A DNA stretch of 8,063 nucleotides, taken from contig CALXGC010000049.1 in the NCBI GenBank assembly GCA_944387755.1, positions 1 through 8,063 of the forward strand, in the 5' to 3' direction. Source of the stretch: an uncultured Oscillospiraceae bacterium. Lineage in GTDB: Bacteria; Bacillota_A; Clostridia; Oscillospirales; Oscillospiraceae. This document shows positions 1 through 5,518 of the stretch, in pieces. The stretch's first letter is position 1. Each line of letters starts with the position of its first letter. Under the pieces are notes generated by a model. That model was not told where the DNA came from, did no database searches, and saw nothing but the letters and a program-made list of their open reading frames with translations. Position numbers and translations under genes: made by a program.

Positions 1-235
1 GCCTTCCCCCCACCGGGGGGGAAGGTGGCCCGAAGGGCCGGATGAGGGGGCGGACGTGTGCGCCCACCGCACGGGGCAGACGGCGGCTGGGTGGCGGCCG
101 GCCGCAAGGGCCGCCCCTACGGCAGCAACGGACGTGTGTGTAGGGCGCGACGACCCGGCGCGCCCAAAGCCTCCCCCTTCGGGGGAGGTGCCGGGCGAAG
201 CGAGGCGGAGGGGGTTAAACCAACGGCCCGGCGCT
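1..235 (-). repeat. Intergenic repeat block 1 (modules in minus orientation)
   Basis: No credible gene lies here; the open frames are by-products of GC-rich repeats. Reading the minus strand, the order is module C (about 168-215, hairpin CCTCCCCC/GGGGGAGG at 170-188), module B (about 93-165, with GGCGCGCC at 157-164), an E module (about 60-87) and module D (2-57). Module D contains hairpins at 2-25 and 27-39. The same C-B-D order appears on the plus strand at 3702-3942, so this block is an inverted copy of the end of block 2. The inner part around 60-95 differs from block 2 and is closer to 7715-7762. The block probably continues beyond the left edge. Confidence 0.85.
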
Positions 236-285
236 TTTAAGGCTACAGAAAACGCGGAATTTCGCTCTTTTCTCTGTGGGGGAAG

Positions 286-296
286 TATGGTATAGT
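286..296 (+). promoter_or_regulatory. Probable extended -10 promoter for rlmB
   Basis: This is a short AT-rich stretch between the GC-rich repeat block and rlmB. TATAGT at 291-296 is preceded by TG one base upstream (288-289), the extended -10 arrangement. The expected -35 position (about 268-273, TTTTCT) matches the consensus poorly, which extended -10 promoters tolerate. Transcription would begin near 303, leaving a leader of about 35 bases that contains the ribosome site. This is inferred from motif match and position only. Confidence 0.5.
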
Positions 297-324
297 AAAG
301 AGAAATGCTGCACAATTTCTGCAA

Positions 325-330
325 GGGAGG
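325..330 (+). promoter_or_regulatory. Ribosome binding site fixing the rlmB start
   Basis: GGGAGG sits 8 bases before the ATG at 339. It favours this start over the in-frame upstream start at 276, which overlaps the promoter and has no such site. Confidence 0.8.
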
Positions 331-338
331 AACATTCC

Positions 339-1124
339 ATGAACAAACGTCCCCCTCTCCGTCATTCCGCCCCCGTGGAGGCGGAGAACGACGGCGTGAT
401 TGAGGGCCGCAACGCCGTCATCGAGGCGCTTCGGGCCGGCACGGCCATTGATAAAATCTACCTGATGAAGGGAGAGACCGACTCCGCCCTGGGGCACATC
501 GCCTCCGCCGCCCGTGAGAAGGGCATTGTGGTGGTGGACGCCGACCGGCGCAAGCTGGACAACATGAGCCGCACCCACGCCCACCAGGGGGTCATCGCCC
601 TGGCCGCCGTGCGGGAGTACGCCAGCGTGGACGATATTTTAAACGCCGCCAGAGAAAAGGGGGAAAATCCCCTCATCGTGGTGTGCGACGAGCTCAGCGA
701 CCCCCACAACCTGGGGGCGGTGATCCGCACCGCCGACGCCGCCGGCGCCCACGGGGTCATCATCCCCAAGCGCCGCTCCGCCGGACTCACCGCCGTGGTG
801 GGCAAGACCTCCGCCGGGGCGGTGGCCCACGTGCCTGTGGCCCGCGTGCCCAACCTGCCCGCCCTGCTCCGGGAGCTGAAGGAGGCGGGCGTCTGGGTGT
901 TCGGCACAGCCGCCAACGGGACGACCCCCCTCTATCAGGCCGACCTGAAGGGCCCCGCCGCCATCGTCATCGGCAGCGAGGGGGACGGCATGGGCCGTCT
1001 GGTGGCGGAGAACTGCGACTTCACCGTCTCCATCCCTATGTTTGGGAAAATCAACTCCCTGAACGCCTCCGCCGCGGCGGCCGTCCTGCTGTATGAGGCT
1101 GTGCGCCAGCGCCTGGGCGGCTGA
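339..1124 (+). CDS. rlmB: 23S rRNA (guanosine-2'-O-)-methyltransferase, TrmH/SpoU family
   Basis: The 261-residue protein transfers a methyl group from S-adenosylmethionine to the 2'-O of a guanosine in 23S rRNA (G2251 in E. coli) in the cytoplasm. Residues about 18-95 look like the L30e-type substrate-binding domain (GVIEGRNAVIEAL at 19-31). Residues about 112-260 form the SPOUT knot domain with all three SpoU motifs: NLGAVIRTADAAG at 124-136 with the conserved Asn and Arg, IGSEGDGM at 211-218, and IPMFGKINSLNASAA at 232-246. Length is normal for the family. The ATG at 339 has a good ribosome site. A paralogous TrmH-family enzyme cannot be excluded from sequence alone, but the N-terminal domain fits RlmB. 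It is probably first in a two-gene unit with the membrane protein gene 14 bases downstream. Confidence 0.9.
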   Translation: MNKRPPLRHSAPVEAENDGVIEGRNAVIEALRAGTAIDKIYLMKGETDSALGHIASAAREKGIVVVDADRRKLDNMSRTHAHQGVIALAAVREYASVDDILNAAREKGENPLIVVCDELSDPHNLGAVIRTADAAGAHGVIIPKRRSAGLTAVVGKTSAGAVAHVPVARVPNLPALLRELKEAGVWVFGTAANGTTPLYQADLKGPAAIVIGSEGDGMGRLVAENCDFTVSIPMFGKINSLNASAAAAVLLYEAVRQRLGG

Positions 1125-1138
1125 CTGGGGGCGGAGAC

Positions 1139-3400
1139 GTGCCAAAGCAACGCAGCGGAGACGACCTGTCGGAGGTGAAAGCCCTCATCGGGGACGCCCA
1201 GCCGGGGGCGTTCTCCCTGGAGGACATCCTTGCGGAGTACGGATGCGGCCGGCCCCGGAAGCAGGCGCCTCCGGAGGAGCTGGAAGAACCAGAACCGGAA
1301 GCCGTTTTGGAGGAAGCGCCGGAGGAGGCTTTGGAAGAGCCGCCGGAAAAACCGGAGCCGGAAGAAGCGCCGGAGGAGGCCTCAGAAGAGCCGGCTCCCC
1401 CTGAGCCGCCCCAGCGGGAGCCGGAGCGGCCGGACAACGTGGTGGCCTTTCCGGGCCGGGCCGCGCCGGACCCGGAAGAAGAGCCGGAAGAAGAGCCGGA
1501 AGAGGAACCGAAGGACGGGCCGGACGGCGACGGCCCGGAGGCCGGCCGGGTGGTGCCCTTTCCGGAGGAGGAGAGCCTGCTGTCCGCCTTTCTGAAGGAC
1601 GTCACCCGAAAGGCGGGCCGCTATGCGGACCACATGTTTCAGGAGCCGGAGAACGAGGAGGAGCTCCGCCGTCTGGAGCGGCTCATCCCCGGCACAGACG
1701 AGGAGGACCCGGAGCCGCCCCGTGCCGCCCATTTCTTCCGCCGCCCTAAAAAGGCGGAGCCGCCGCCCCCCGACACGCCGCCTCAGGAGCTGGCCGCCCA
1801 GTACGGGAAGGGCCTGAGCGGCCTGCGCCTGCGCTCTCTGCTGGTCCTTCTGCTGGCCGCCGCCGCCGTGGCCCAGCTTCTGCTGCCCGCCGCCCTCCTC
1901 TCTCCCCTGGACCAGTACGCGGTACAGGCGGGCATTGCCGCCGCCCTGCTGGCCGCCGGCGTCCTTCTGTCCTGGGACGTCCTGTGGGAGGGCGTGGTCC
2001 GGGCCTTCCGGGGCCGGGTGGGCATGGACACCCTGACCGCCCTGTCGGCGGCCTTCACTCTGGCCGACGCCGCGGCGCTGGCCGCCGCCCAGAACCGGGA
2101 GGGGGAACTGCCCTGCGCCGCCGCGGTGCTGGCCGGGCTGTTTTTTCTGCTCCACGGGACCTACCATAAAAAATGCGCCCTGCGCCTGAGCTGCCGCACC
2201 GCCGCCTCGGCGGCCGAGCCCTACCTCCTCACCCTGGACGAGGGCAAATGGAGCGGCCGGGATACATACTGCAAGTGGTCCGGCCCTCCGGACGGGTTCG
2301 GAAGCCAGATTCAGACCGACGACGGGGCCCAGAGAATCTACCGGCGGGCGTGTCCGGTGCTGCTGCTGGCCTGCGCGCTGTTCTCCCTGCTGGCCTCCGT
2401 GGGGCTGGAGAGGCCGGACCGCCTGCTGTGGTGCCTGTCCGTCTCCTTCACCGCCGCCGCCTCCTTCAGCGGGGCGCTGGCCTACGGCCGGGCCTTCCAC
2501 AAGGTGGCCCGCCGCCTGGCCAGAACCGGCGCGGCCCTGGCCGGCTGGCCGGGGATGGCCCGGTCCAAGCTGGGCAGCCGCCTGATTGTCACCGACGGGG
2601 ACCTGTTTCCCCCCGGCTGCGTGGAGTTCAACGGCATCAAAATTTTCGGGGACTGGCCGGCGGAGAAGGTCATCGGCAATACGGCGACCCTGATTCGGGA
2701 TTCCGGCAGCGGGTTGACAAAGCTGTTTCACAACCTGCTCCGGGCCCAGGGGGCCGTCTTCCGCCGGGCGGAAAGGCTGACGGCCTGCGAGGGCGGCCTG
2801 TCCGCCGTCATCCGGGGAGAACAGGTCCTGGTGGGCACGTCCGATTTCATGAAGCTGATGGAAGTGGCTCTTCCCCAGGGCCTTCGGGTCAAAAACGCGG
2901 TCTTCTGCGCCATCGACGGGGAACTGGCCGGTATCTTCGCCCTGAACTACAGCCTCCCGGAGGCGGTGTTCCCCGCCCTGGACGCCCTTCTGCGGGAGAA
3001 GGTTGGGCCGGTGCTGGCCACGCGGGATTTCAACATCATTCCCGCCATGCTCCACCAGCGCTTCAGCCTGGCGGCGGACAGGATGGACTTCCCCCCCGCG
3101 GAGCGCCGCCGGGAGCTGTCCGACCCGGACCAGCCCCACAGCAGCGTCCTCACCGCCGTTCTGTGCCGGGAGGGCCTGCTCCCCTGCGCCGAGGCGGTGG
3201 TGGGCGCAAAACGCCTGCGCTGGACCGCACGCTTCGGCGCGGCCCTGGCCTGCGTGGGCGGCGCTTTGGGAATCCTGCTGACCTGCTATCTCGCCTCCGT
3301 GGACGCCTACGGCTCCCTGTCGCCCCTGAACCTGCTGTTTTTTCAGCTGTTCTGGCTGGCCCCCGTGTGGTTCCTCACAAGCTGGGCCGCCAGCTATTGA
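1139..3400 (+). CDS. Degenerate P1B-type ATPase-like membrane protein with acidic N-terminal tail (function unknown)
   Basis: This 753-residue protein has no assignable function. After a short conserved-looking N-terminus (FSLEDILAEYG at 25-35), residues 43-150 are Glu/Pro-rich, with three EEEP repeats at 113-124 and two VVxFP motifs at 101-105 and 138-142. Hydrophobic segments follow at about 230-252, 259-280, 298-318, 325-342, 403-422, 429-450, 697-718 and 727-748. Spacing and residues follow P1B metal ATPases: RVGMDTLTALSAAF at 293-306 resembles the MDxLVALG helix, and 435-485 resembles the CPC helix through to the phosphorylation site. However, the CPC is absent, the A domain is reduced to about 60 residues without TGE, DKTGT is replaced by DGDLFPPG (486-493), and TGD is replaced by TRD (628-630). 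An N-domain-like stretch remains (VIRGEQVLVGTSDFM, 557-571). It is probably a non-catalytic pseudoenzyme. The GTG start has only a weak site (GGAG at 1133-1136, 2 bases away), so coupling to rlmB translation is possible. Confidence 0.75.
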   Translation: MPKQRSGDDLSEVKALIGDAQPGAFSLEDILAEYGCGRPRKQAPPEELEEPEPEAVLEEAPEEALEEPPEKPEPEEAPEEASEEPAPPEPPQREPERPDNVVAFPGRAAPDPEEEPEEEPEEEPKDGPDGDGPEAGRVVPFPEEESLLSAFLKDVTRKAGRYADHMFQEPENEEELRRLERLIPGTDEEDPEPPRAAHFFRRPKKAEPPPPDTPPQELAAQYGKGLSGLRLRSLLVLLLAAAAVAQLLLPAALLSPLDQYAVQAGIAAALLAAGVLLSWDVLWEGVVRAFRGRVGMDTLTALSAAFTLADAAALAAAQNREGELPCAAAVLAGLFFLLHGTYHKKCALRLSCRTAASAAEPYLLTLDEGKWSGRDTYCKWSGPPDGFGSQIQTDDGAQRIYRRACPVLLLACALFSLLASVGLERPDRLLWCLSVSFTAAASFSGALAYGRAFHKVARRLARTGAALAGWPGMARSKLGSRLIVTDGDLFPPGCVEFNGIKIFGDWPAEKVIGNTATLIRDSGSGLTKLFHNLLRAQGAVFRRAERLTACEGGLSAVIRGEQVLVGTSDFMKLMEVALPQGLRVKNAVFCAIDGELAGIFALNYSLPEAVFPALDALLREKVGPVLATRDFNIIPAMLHQRFSLAADRMDFPPAERRRELSDPDQPHSSVLTAVLCREGLLPCAEAVVGAKRLRWTARFGAALACVGGALGILLTCYLASVDAYGSLSPLNLLFFQLFWLAPVWFLTSWAASY
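1475..1510 (+). repeat. Three tandem 12-base repeats inside the P-type ATPase-like gene
   Basis: GAAGAAGAGCCG occurs at 1475-1486 and 1487-1498, with a slightly changed third copy at 1499-1510. Each copy encodes Glu-Glu-Glu-Pro, so copy number can change by slippage without shifting the reading frame. The repeats lie in the Glu/Pro-rich tail before the membrane region. Confidence 0.9.
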
Positions 3401-3449
3401 GACGGTTTGCCCCGTCCGGCGGGCGTGCCGGGGCCGCCGCGTCCTGCGT

Positions 3450-3636
3450 ATACGTCCGCCATTTGCCCCCTTTTGAAAGGGGGTGCCGCCGAAGGCGGCG
3501 GGGGATTGTATAACGGCGGGCGCGCCGGGTCGTCGCGCCCCACGGATACGTCCGCCATTTGCCCCCTTTTGAAAGGGGGTGCCGCCGAAGGCGGCGGGGG
3601 ATTGTGTAACGGCGGGCGCGCCGGGTCGTCACGCCC
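3450..3636 (+). repeat. Two tandem copies of a 96-base unit
   Basis: The unit starting ATACGTCCGCC at 3450 recurs at 3546, a period of exactly 96 bases. The copies are nearly identical up to about 3636 (differences include TATAAC versus GTGTAAC after the A module) and then diverge into the B module. This is a recent-looking tandem duplication of an A module plus the start of a B module. Confidence 0.9.
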
Positions 3637-3871
3637 TACACACACGTCCGTTGTTGCCGTAGGGGTGGCCCTTGCGGCCGCCCGTGAATGCCACGGTGGG
3701 CGCGCCGGGCCGTCGGTTTTACCCCCTCCGCCTCGCTTCGCTCGGCACCTCCCCCGAAGGGGGAGGCTTTTGGGCGCGCCGGGTCGTCATGCCCTACACA
3801 CACGTCCGTTGTTGCCGTAGGGGTGGCCCTTGCGGCCGCCCGTGAATGCCACGGTGGGCGCGCCGGGCCGT
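3614..3871 (+). repeat. Direct repeat of about 100 bases at a 158-base interval
   Basis: Bases 3614-3713 and 3772-3871 are almost identical (mainly TCACGCC versus TCATGCC, plus the last base). Both start with GGGCGCGCC and run through the CCGTTGTTGCCGTAGGGG core to a second GGCGCGCC. A single C module sits between them. Confidence 0.9.
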
Positions 3872-3917
3872 CGCGCCCCACGGATACGTCCGCCCCCTCA
3901 TCCGGCCCTTCGGGCCA

Positions 3918-3946
3918 CCTTCCCCCCGGTGGGGGGAAGGCTTTTT
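3918..3946 (+). terminator. Hairpin plus T-run, terminator-like, just upstream of the CmpB-type gene
   Basis: A 10-base-pair GC-rich stem (CCTTCCCCCC at 3918-3927 with GGGGGGAAGG at 3931-3940, 3-base loop) is followed by C and five T. This has the form of an intrinsic terminator for transcripts coming from 3400. It ends 14 bases before the next start codon, so if active it would also affect any promoter within the repeat block. The same hairpin exists inverted at 2-25. Confidence 0.5.
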
Positions 3947-3948
3947 AT

Positions 3949-3953
3949 GGGAG
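3949..3953 (+). promoter_or_regulatory. Ribosome binding site fixing the CmpB-type gene start
   Basis: GGGAG lies 6 bases before the ATG at 3960. It excludes the longer in-frame reading from 3846, whose first 38 residues are translated repeat sequence. Confidence 0.75.
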
Positions 3954-3959
3954 AAGTTT

Positions 3960-4874
3960 ATGTTTTACAAGACCCTATGGATCTTTTTTGTCTATGCCTT
4001 TCTGGGCTGGTGCGGGGAAGTGAGCTACGCCGCGCTGCACACGGGCAGATTTGTCAACCGCGGGTTCCTCAACGGACCGGTGTGTCCCATCTACGGCGTG
4101 GGGGTGGTGGCGGTGCTGGCGGCGCTGGAGCCGCTGCGGGAAAACGCCCTGCTGCTGTTTCTGGGAGCTGTGGCGCTCACCACCGGGCTGGAGGGCCTGA
4201 CCGGTCTTCTGCTTGAAAAGCTCTTCCATCAGCGGTGGTGGGATTACTCCGGGGAGCCCTTCAATCTGGGGGGCTATGTCTGCCTGCGGTTCTCCCTGTA
4301 CTGGGGACTGGCCTGTCTGTTTGTGACGGAGCTGATACACCCCACCGTCCTCTGGTGCATTGAGGCCCTGCCCCGGACGGCGGGGTGGGCGCTGCTGGCG
4401 CTGTTTGCCGCCGTGATGGCGGTGGATCTGGCCGCCACGGTGAGCACCATCGCCCGGATGAACCGGCAGCTCAGCCAGCTGGACGAGCTGGCCGGCCGCC
4501 TCCGGGAGCTCTCCGGCGACCTGGGAGAGAAGCTGGCCGTCCGGGTGCTGGACGCGGCGGAGACGGGAGAGGACGTCCTGGACAGCCTGGACCGGCTGCG
4601 GGAGGCGGCGGAGCGCCGCCGTCAGGAGCTTTTGCAGGGCCTGGACGGGGTGAAGGACGCCATCGCCCAGCGCCGCTTCCAGCTCCAAATGGACCAGGCC
4701 CAGTGGCTGGAGGAGCGGGAGCGGGACCTGGACGAGCTCCGGCGCAGAATTGAGGAGGCCCGCGGCCGGCGCATCTTCGGCCAGCGCCGCCTGCTGGCCG
4801 CCTTCCCCCGAATGCGCTCTCTGGACCACCGGCGGGCCCTGGATCGCCTGCGCCGCTGGCTGGACCAGCGGTGA
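3960..4874 (+). CDS. CmpB-type putative ABC transporter permease (ABC_trans_CmpB family) with C-terminal coiled coil
   Basis: The 304-residue membrane protein belongs to the Firmicutes family annotated as putative ABC-transporter type IV (CmpB-like); the transport role is poorly supported and the substrate is unknown. Residues 1-135 carry the family signature: an N-terminal helix (WIFFVYAFLGWCGEV, 7-21), GRFVNRGFLNGPVCPIYG at 29-46, a helix at about 62-85, WWDYSGEPFNLGGYVCLR at 93-110, and a helix ending at HP (127-128). A further helix spans about 143-161. From 165 to 300 the protein is charged and helical, rich in Glu, Arg, Leu and Gln, and probably forms a cytoplasmic coiled coil. The start was chosen by the ribosome site and by where family similarity begins. 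No ATPase gene is adjacent. An 89-base gap containing a possible promoter separates it from the DUF1836 gene. Confidence 0.8.
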   Translation: MFYKTLWIFFVYAFLGWCGEVSYAALHTGRFVNRGFLNGPVCPIYGVGVVAVLAALEPLRENALLLFLGAVALTTGLEGLTGLLLEKLFHQRWWDYSGEPFNLGGYVCLRFSLYWGLACLFVTELIHPTVLWCIEALPRTAGWALLALFAAVMAVDLAATVSTIARMNRQLSQLDELAGRLRELSGDLGEKLAVRVLDAAETGEDVLDSLDRLREAAERRRQELLQGLDGVKDAIAQRRFQLQMDQAQWLEERERDLDELRRRIEEARGRRIFGQRRLLAAFPRMRSLDHRRALDRLRRWLDQR

Positions 4875-4882
4875 GGCCCTCG

Positions 4883-4932
4883 TGATTTTGAAAATCATAT
4901 TTGCATTTTTTGTCTCTCCGTGGTAGCATAAT
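4883..4932 (+). promoter_or_regulatory. AT-rich leader with possible promoter upstream of the DUF1836 gene
   Basis: This is the only AT-rich gap of note in the cluster. A weak symmetrical TGATTTT-G-AAAATCA (4883-4897) precedes six T (4906-4911), a possible weak terminator or operator. TTGCAT (4901-4906) with TAGCAT (4924-4929) at a 17-base spacing, or CATAAT at 4927-4932, could be a promoter. None matches consensus well, so this is suggestive only. Confidence 0.3.
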
Positions 4933-4950
4933 GACGATAAGAATAGAGAG

Positions 4951-4955
4951 AGGAG
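4951..4955 (+). promoter_or_regulatory. Ribosome binding site fixing the DUF1836 gene start
   Basis: AGGAG lies 8 bases before the ATG at 4964. The longer in-frame reading from 4901 would place the start within the AT-rich leader and lacks such a site. Confidence 0.8.
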
Positions 4956-4963
4956 AACGTCTG

Positions 4964-5494
4964 ATGGAGGAATTGATGGAGCTGAAGGAGCGCATGGAGC
5001 ACGAGCGGCCCGCCCAGTGGCACGAGCTGCCCGACATCGCCCTGTATATGGACCAGATTATCTCCTATATGCCCCGGCAGCTGATCCACTTCGACGACAG
5101 CGAGGCGCTGACCTCCGCCATGGTGAACAACTACATCAAGGACGGACTGGTGCCCAGAGCGTCGGGCAAGCGCTACGGCCCCCTCCATCTGGGCTATCTC
5201 ACCGCGGTGTGCGCCCTGAAGAAGGTGCTCTCTGTGCGGGACATGGGCATTTTGATTAAGGCCGGGGAGGCGCGCACCCAGGAGCCGGAGGAGCTGTACC
5301 GCTACTTCTGCGGGGCGCTGGACCGGGCGCTGACGGACACCGCCGCCAACCTGGACGGGGAGGCCGGACGGGAGGACCTGGCCAAGATGGCCCTGGACCT
5401 GGCTCTGCGCAGCTATGCCAGCCAGCTCGCCTGCGCCCGCATTCTGGACATTCTCCAGCCCCCCGACGAGTCCCGCGGAAGAAAGAAAAAATAA
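4964..5494 (+). CDS. DUF1836 domain protein, putative MerR-like DNA-binding regulator
   Basis: The 176-residue protein matches the DUF1836 family of Firmicutes as recognised by eye. Residues about 27-100 are the conserved part: YMDQIISYMPRQL (28-40), then LTSAMVNNYIKDGLVP (49-64), KRYGPLHLGYL (69-79) and LKKVLSVRDMGILI (85-98). This order (helix, turn, Tyr-x-Lys-Asp-Gly-Leu-x-Pro, Lys-Arg-Tyr, His-Leu, helix) is like the winged helix of MerR-type regulators, so DNA binding is a reasonable inference. The C-terminal half (104-165) is helical and ends in a basic RGRKKK tail. No signal peptide or membrane segment is seen. It lies 24 bases upstream of the DegV-family gene, which suggests co-transcription and perhaps regulation of lipid-related genes; direct evidence is lacking. 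Confidence 0.8.
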   Translation: MEELMELKERMEHERPAQWHELPDIALYMDQIISYMPRQLIHFDDSEALTSAMVNNYIKDGLVPRASGKRYGPLHLGYLTAVCALKKVLSVRDMGILIKAGEARTQEPEELYRYFCGALDRALTDTAANLDGEAGREDLAKMALDLALRSYASQLACARILDILQPPDESRGRKKK

Positions 5495-5504
5495 TTGAGA
5501 GGAC

Positions 5505-5510
5505 AGGAGG
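5505..5510 (+). promoter_or_regulatory. Ribosome binding site fixing the degV-family start
   Basis: A perfect AGGAGG lies 8 bases before the ATG at 5519. It rules out the in-frame TTG at 5495, which would place this site inside the coding region. Confidence 0.9.
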
Positions 5511-5518
5511 CCCCAGCA

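Larger units (their letters stand above)
3401..3946 (+). repeat. Intergenic repeat block 2 (modules E, A, A, B, C, B, D)
   Basis: The 546 bases between two genes carry no credible gene. In order: a partial E module (3409-3426), two A modules (3463-3507 and 3559-3603), B (3614-3690), C (3722-3769), B again (3772-3848) and D (3887-3942). A has paired hairpins CCCCCTTT/AAAGGGGG (3466-3483) and GCCGCC/GGCGGC (3485-3499). B begins with GGCGCGCC and ends in a GGGTGGCC/GGCCGCCC-type hairpin. C has CCTCCCCC/GGGGGAGG (3748-3766). D has GGCCC/GGGCC (3904-3916) and CCTTCCCCCC/GGGGGGAAGG (3918-3940). Truncated B starts follow the first A copy (from 3518) and both full B copies (from 3698 and 3856). No transposase is present. 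Confidence 0.9.

Noticed and set aside
1..235. Small plus-strand coding regions within block 1 (from 56 or 58)
   Set aside because: They translate the palindromic repeat modules, overlap each other in two frames and lack ribosome sites.
1382..3139. A 585-codon minus-strand open frame
   Set aside because: It is opposite the pseudo-ATPase gene; high GC suppresses stop codons. The product is low-complexity Gly/Gln/Arg-rich with no domain, whereas the plus frame has membrane helices and family features.
3509..3514. TATAAC as a -10 promoter element within the first A module
   Set aside because: No -35 match at the right spacing, and the second copy of the same repeat changes it to GTGTAAC.
3375..3645. 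Minus-strand open frames encoding a repeated 32-residue unit, suggestive of a repeat protein
   Set aside because: They are translations of the 96-base tandem intergenic repeat, are Arg/Pro-rich, have no ribosome site, and the same DNA reads open in several frames because it lacks stops.
3450..3900. Possible CRISPR array
   Set aside because: Repeat units are 96-158 bases long, vary in composition, have no uniform short repeats with unique spacers, and no cas genes are nearby.
3401..3959. Riboswitch or tRNA in the long intergenic gap
   Set aside because: All structure is explained by the repeated hairpin modules; no cloverleaf, T-box or known aptamer core was seen.
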